14,926 nucleotides of DNA from an uncultured Oscillospiraceae bacterium. GTDB lineage: Bacteria > Bacillota > Clostridia > Oscillospirales > Acutalibacteraceae. The DNA is taken from assembly GCA_905200265.1 (NCBI GenBank), contig CAJKJS010000007.1, positions 1 to 14,926 of the forward strand. The letters are read 5' to 3'. The notes below the pieces were generated by a model that was given only the letters and a program-made list of their open reading frames with translations, had not been told where the DNA came from and searched no databases. A program made the position numbers and the translations under genes. Below, piece by piece: positions 12,560-14,926 of the stretch; positions within the stretch are counted from its first letter, which is position 1, and each line of letters starts with the position of its first letter.

Positions 12560-14926
12560 TCAGCCAATGTCAAAAGCCGAACGAATGTGAATGCCCTGTG
12601 CCTGGCCCGAGAGAATACGCACGCGCTTTTCTTCTCCGGGGTTCAGGTCAAAGTAGTTGTCGGAAAGGACCCAGTCTTCCTGCTCATTGAGCAGTTCCAC
12701 CGCGTGGGCATAGGCTTTCGAGATGACAATCAGTTCGTCGCCTTCCACCCGGCAGGTGATCTGAGGATCTACGTAGCGGAAATATTTCGGCATAGAGAAA
12801 ATAGCCGACCCAAACGTGGTGCGCACGCCGTCTTCGATCATTTCGTAGCTGACATAATCGGTAAACGGATCCGCTTGGGGCAAATCAATTTCCGGCAGCC
12901 ACACGGCGCTCATGGGCGGCACGGTGAGCGTTTGTTTCTTGCCGTCCAGCAGCACATCGCCGGTGTTCCGGCGCAGCTGCCAATGCACCGTGACGGCCTT
13001 TTCCTGCCGGGTTTCGTTGCTGACATTCAGGCGGATGCTCTGGCGAATGGGGTGCGGCTGGGCGTTGGGGTTGGGTTCCTGGGAGAGCATACCCTCTTCA
13101 CAGCAAGACAGCAGCACCGGGCGGAAAAAGCGCTTTTCATAATAATGCAGCGCTTTCCACCGGCCAAAGTAATCGATGGAAGCCCACGAGGCCACCGGCC
13201 AAATATCATTGAGCTGCCATACAATGGCCCCCATGCAGCGCCCGCGGTTCCGGCGCCAGTGTTCCACGCCATAGCGGATGGCTTCGGCACTGAGCAGCTG
13301 GGAGGCATACAGCAGCGTGGCAAAGTCGGTGGGATACCGGAAGGTTTGGGCCATGTAATTCATAATTTTGCCGTTGGCGGCATTATTGCGCTGGTGTTTT
13401 TCCATGACATAGGAAAAGATATTGCGGTCTTCCGGTTCGGTAAAGCTTTCCACGGTTTTCAGCGTGGGGAAGGACTGGAACCCGAATTCCGACACATACC
13501 GGAAATAGTGGTTACGGTAATCGGTAAAGGGCAAATTGCCGTGCCACACTTCCCAATAGTGAACATCGCCGCGGTTGGGATCCCGGGGATCGTCAAAATT
13601 ACCGCCGGACGAAGGGCTGGACGGCCAGTAGAAGGTGTTGGGGTCCAGCTGACGGAGCATGTGGGGGATAATGTATTCGTACAGCCGCACGTAGTTCCCC
13701 TTTTGCCACGGGGTCAGCCCGTAGATGCCGTCGTCGGTGAACTGTTCCATTTCGTTATTGCCACACCACAGCCCCAAGCTGGCGTGATGGCGCAAACGGC
13801 GGATGTTGTCGGCAAATTCGGCGCGCACGTTTTCTTCAAACGCTTCCGTTAAATTATAGTTAGCACAGGCAAACATAAAGTCTTGCCACACCACCAGGCC
13901 CAGTTCGTCGCAGGCATCATAAAACCAGTCGTCGGGGTAATGGCCGCCGCCCCATACCCGGATGGCATTGTGATGGGCCAGCACGGCCTGCTGCAAAAGA
14001 TGACGGGTGCGCTTTTCATGACGGCGGGGGAACAGGTTATCTTCGGGAATATAATCAGCGCCCATGGCGAAAAACGAAACGCCGTTGACGGTGGTGGCAA
14101 AGCTTTCGCCCCATTCATCTTTTTCGATTTTCATGGTCAGGGTACGCAGACCAATGCGCCGCTGCCAGGTATCGACCGGTTTCCCACCAGCCAACAGTGT
14201 GACGGTGAGTGTGTAAAGCGGCTGTTCGCCCAGCCCGTTGGGCCACCACAGCTGCGGGTTTTCGACCACTAGGGTACGGGGGCTACCAGCCTGATGTTGC
14301 TCGGTACCGTCGGGCGCTGTAAGGGTTACGTCATACGAAAGAGAGACACCGGACAAATTTTCAATTTCGGGAGATAGTTCCAGCGTGACCGTGCCGTTTT
14401 CGTGCCGCTGGGTGACATACACACTGGGAAGGCGTGCTTCTTCTACCCCCACAAGGGAAATCGGACGCCAAATGCCCGCATCAGGCAGGCGGGGGCCCCA
14501 GTCCCACCCGAACATACAGTGGGCTTTGCGTAAATTGGGGAACCCTTTCATGCATTCGTCGCTGCCGCCGGCATGGGGCGGCAGATCCCGTTCCCGAATG
14601 GTGCGGGTGGGGGAATCGAACAAAATGGTGAGTTCGTTGCCGGTGGGCTTTAAAAGTTTTTTGACGTCGAATTCATAGGTGCGGTGCATGTTGTCCGTTT
14701 GAGCGACCGGCTGACCATTGAGCGTGAGCGTCGCGACCGTATCCAGCCCTTCGCAGCGCAGCAGCAAACGGGTGCAATCAAACATTTCATCCGGTACATC
14801 AAAGTTTTTGCGGAACAAATAGTCCTTTTCCATCAGGGGAAGGGCTTTATTTTCGTTATCCCGCCAATAGGGATCTTCCATTTTGCCGTTTTGCAATAGC
14901 GTCATATACACCGAACAGGGCACATC
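12560..14926 (-). CDS. Beta-mannosidase, glycoside hydrolase family 2 (5' end missing)
   Basis: The enzyme removes beta-linked mannose from the non-reducing end of manno-oligosaccharides or N-glycan cores. The gene runs off the window: its frame is open to the last base, which begins with GAT-GTG, and the first 20-25 codons are outside. About 788 residues are visible. Numbered from the V (GTG) at 14923, the order is: sugar-binding beta domain with PCSVY and DPYWRDNE (about 1-155), immunoglobulin-like domain (about 160-262), TIM barrel (about 263-600) with acid/base E391 in WCGNNE and nucleophile E479 in VSEFGFQS, the VWQLNDIWPVASW segment at 568-580, and C-terminal beta domains. All catalytic parts are intact. 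No signal peptide can be judged as the N-terminus is missing. The GTG at 14923 is not the real start. Confidence 0.95.
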   Translation of the reverse strand, partial: DVPCSVYMTLLQNGKMEDPYWRDNENKALPLMEKDYLFRKNFDVPDEMFDCTRLLLRCEGLDTVATLTLNGQPVAQTDNMHRTYEFDVKKLLKPTGNELTILFDSPTRTIRERDLPPHAGGSDECMKGFPNLRKAHCMFGWDWGPRLPDAGIWRPISLVGVEEARLPSVYVTQRHENGTVTLELSPEIENLSGVSLSYDVTLTAPDGTEQHQAGSPRTLVVENPQLWWPNGLGEQPLYTLTVTLLAGGKPVDTWQRRIGLRTLTMKIEKDEWGESFATTVNGVSFFAMGADYIPEDNLFPRRHEKRTRHLLQQAVLAHHNAIRVWGGGHYPDDWFYDACDELGLVVWQDFMFACANYNLTEAFEENVRAEFADNIRRLRHHASLGLWCGNNEMEQFTDDGIYGLTPWQKGNYVRLYEYIIPHMLRQLDPNTFYWPSSPSSGGNFDDPRDPNRGDVHYWEVWHGNLPFTDYRNHYFRYVSEFGFQSFPTLKTVESFTEPEDRNIFSYVMEKHQRNNAANGKIMNYMAQTFRYPTDFATLLYASQLLSAEAIRYGVEHWRRNRGRCMGAIVWQLNDIWPVASWASIDYFGRWKALHYYEKRFFRPVLLSCCEEGMLSQEPNPNAQPHPIRQSIRLNVSNETRQEKAVTVHWQLRRNTGDVLLDGKKQTLTVPPMSAVWLPEIDLPQADPFTDYVSYEMIEDGVRTTFGSAIFSMPKYFRYVDPQITCRVEGDELIVISKAYAHAVELLNEQEDWVLSDNYFDLNPGEEKRVRILSGQAQGIHIRSAFDIG

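Noticed and set aside
12518..13852. Open reading frame of 444 codons on the plus strand opposite the beta-mannosidase gene
   Set aside because: The minus strand encodes the catalytic GH2 domain; the plus-strand product is His/Gly/Val-rich and matches no family, as expected of an antisense frame.

Overview
The window (about 15 kb, moderate GC, densely coded on both strands) looks like chromosome of a Gram-positive member of the Bacillota, probably a gut-type anaerobe of the Clostridia or a nearby class. The reasons are the sortase-type C-terminus on the first gene, strong AGGAGG ribosome sites, FIVAR repeats, the cysteine-rich N-terminus of the Mrp protein, and a GH2 beta-mannosidase. Genus cannot be fixed from what is visible. 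There are no RNA genes, CRISPR arrays, transposases, phage genes or integration sites, so this reads as core or niche-adaptation chromosome rather than a mobile island.

Layout. (1) 1-3700, plus strand: a secreted, wall-anchored purple-acid-phosphatase-like enzyme with FIVAR repeats, a terminator, then a YibE/F-family membrane protein. A two-way terminator separates it from the convergent mrp gene. (2) 3714-7918, minus strand: an Mrp/NBP35-type Fe-S carrier ATPase, a sensor kinase and OmpR-type response regulator pair whose genes overlap by 11 bases, and a cysteine synthase. No intrinsic terminator lies between cysteine synthase and the regulator, so cysK-regulator-kinase may be one transcript, ending at a nested hairpin terminator before mrp. 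(3) 7919-8157: a divergent control region with two good promoters and several palindromes. (4) 8158-11144, plus strand: an orphan L-fucose/L-arabinose-isomerase-family protein and, after a terminator, a protein that joins a DUF308/HdeD-like membrane region to a hydrolase-like tail with candidate His and Cys residues. (5) 11204-14926, minus strand: a beta-mannosidase cut by the window end, a small polytopic membrane protein and a LOG-family nucleotide hydrolase. The last two are probably co-transcribed.

Taken together the genes cover surface phosphate-ester hydrolysis, sulfur assimilation and Fe-S handling, signal transduction, and sugar or mannoside use. The genes do not form one obvious pathway. 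The less ordinary items are the DUF308-hydrolase fusion, the orphan isomerase with its palindrome-rich leader, and the possible sequestration of the response regulator's ribosome site.
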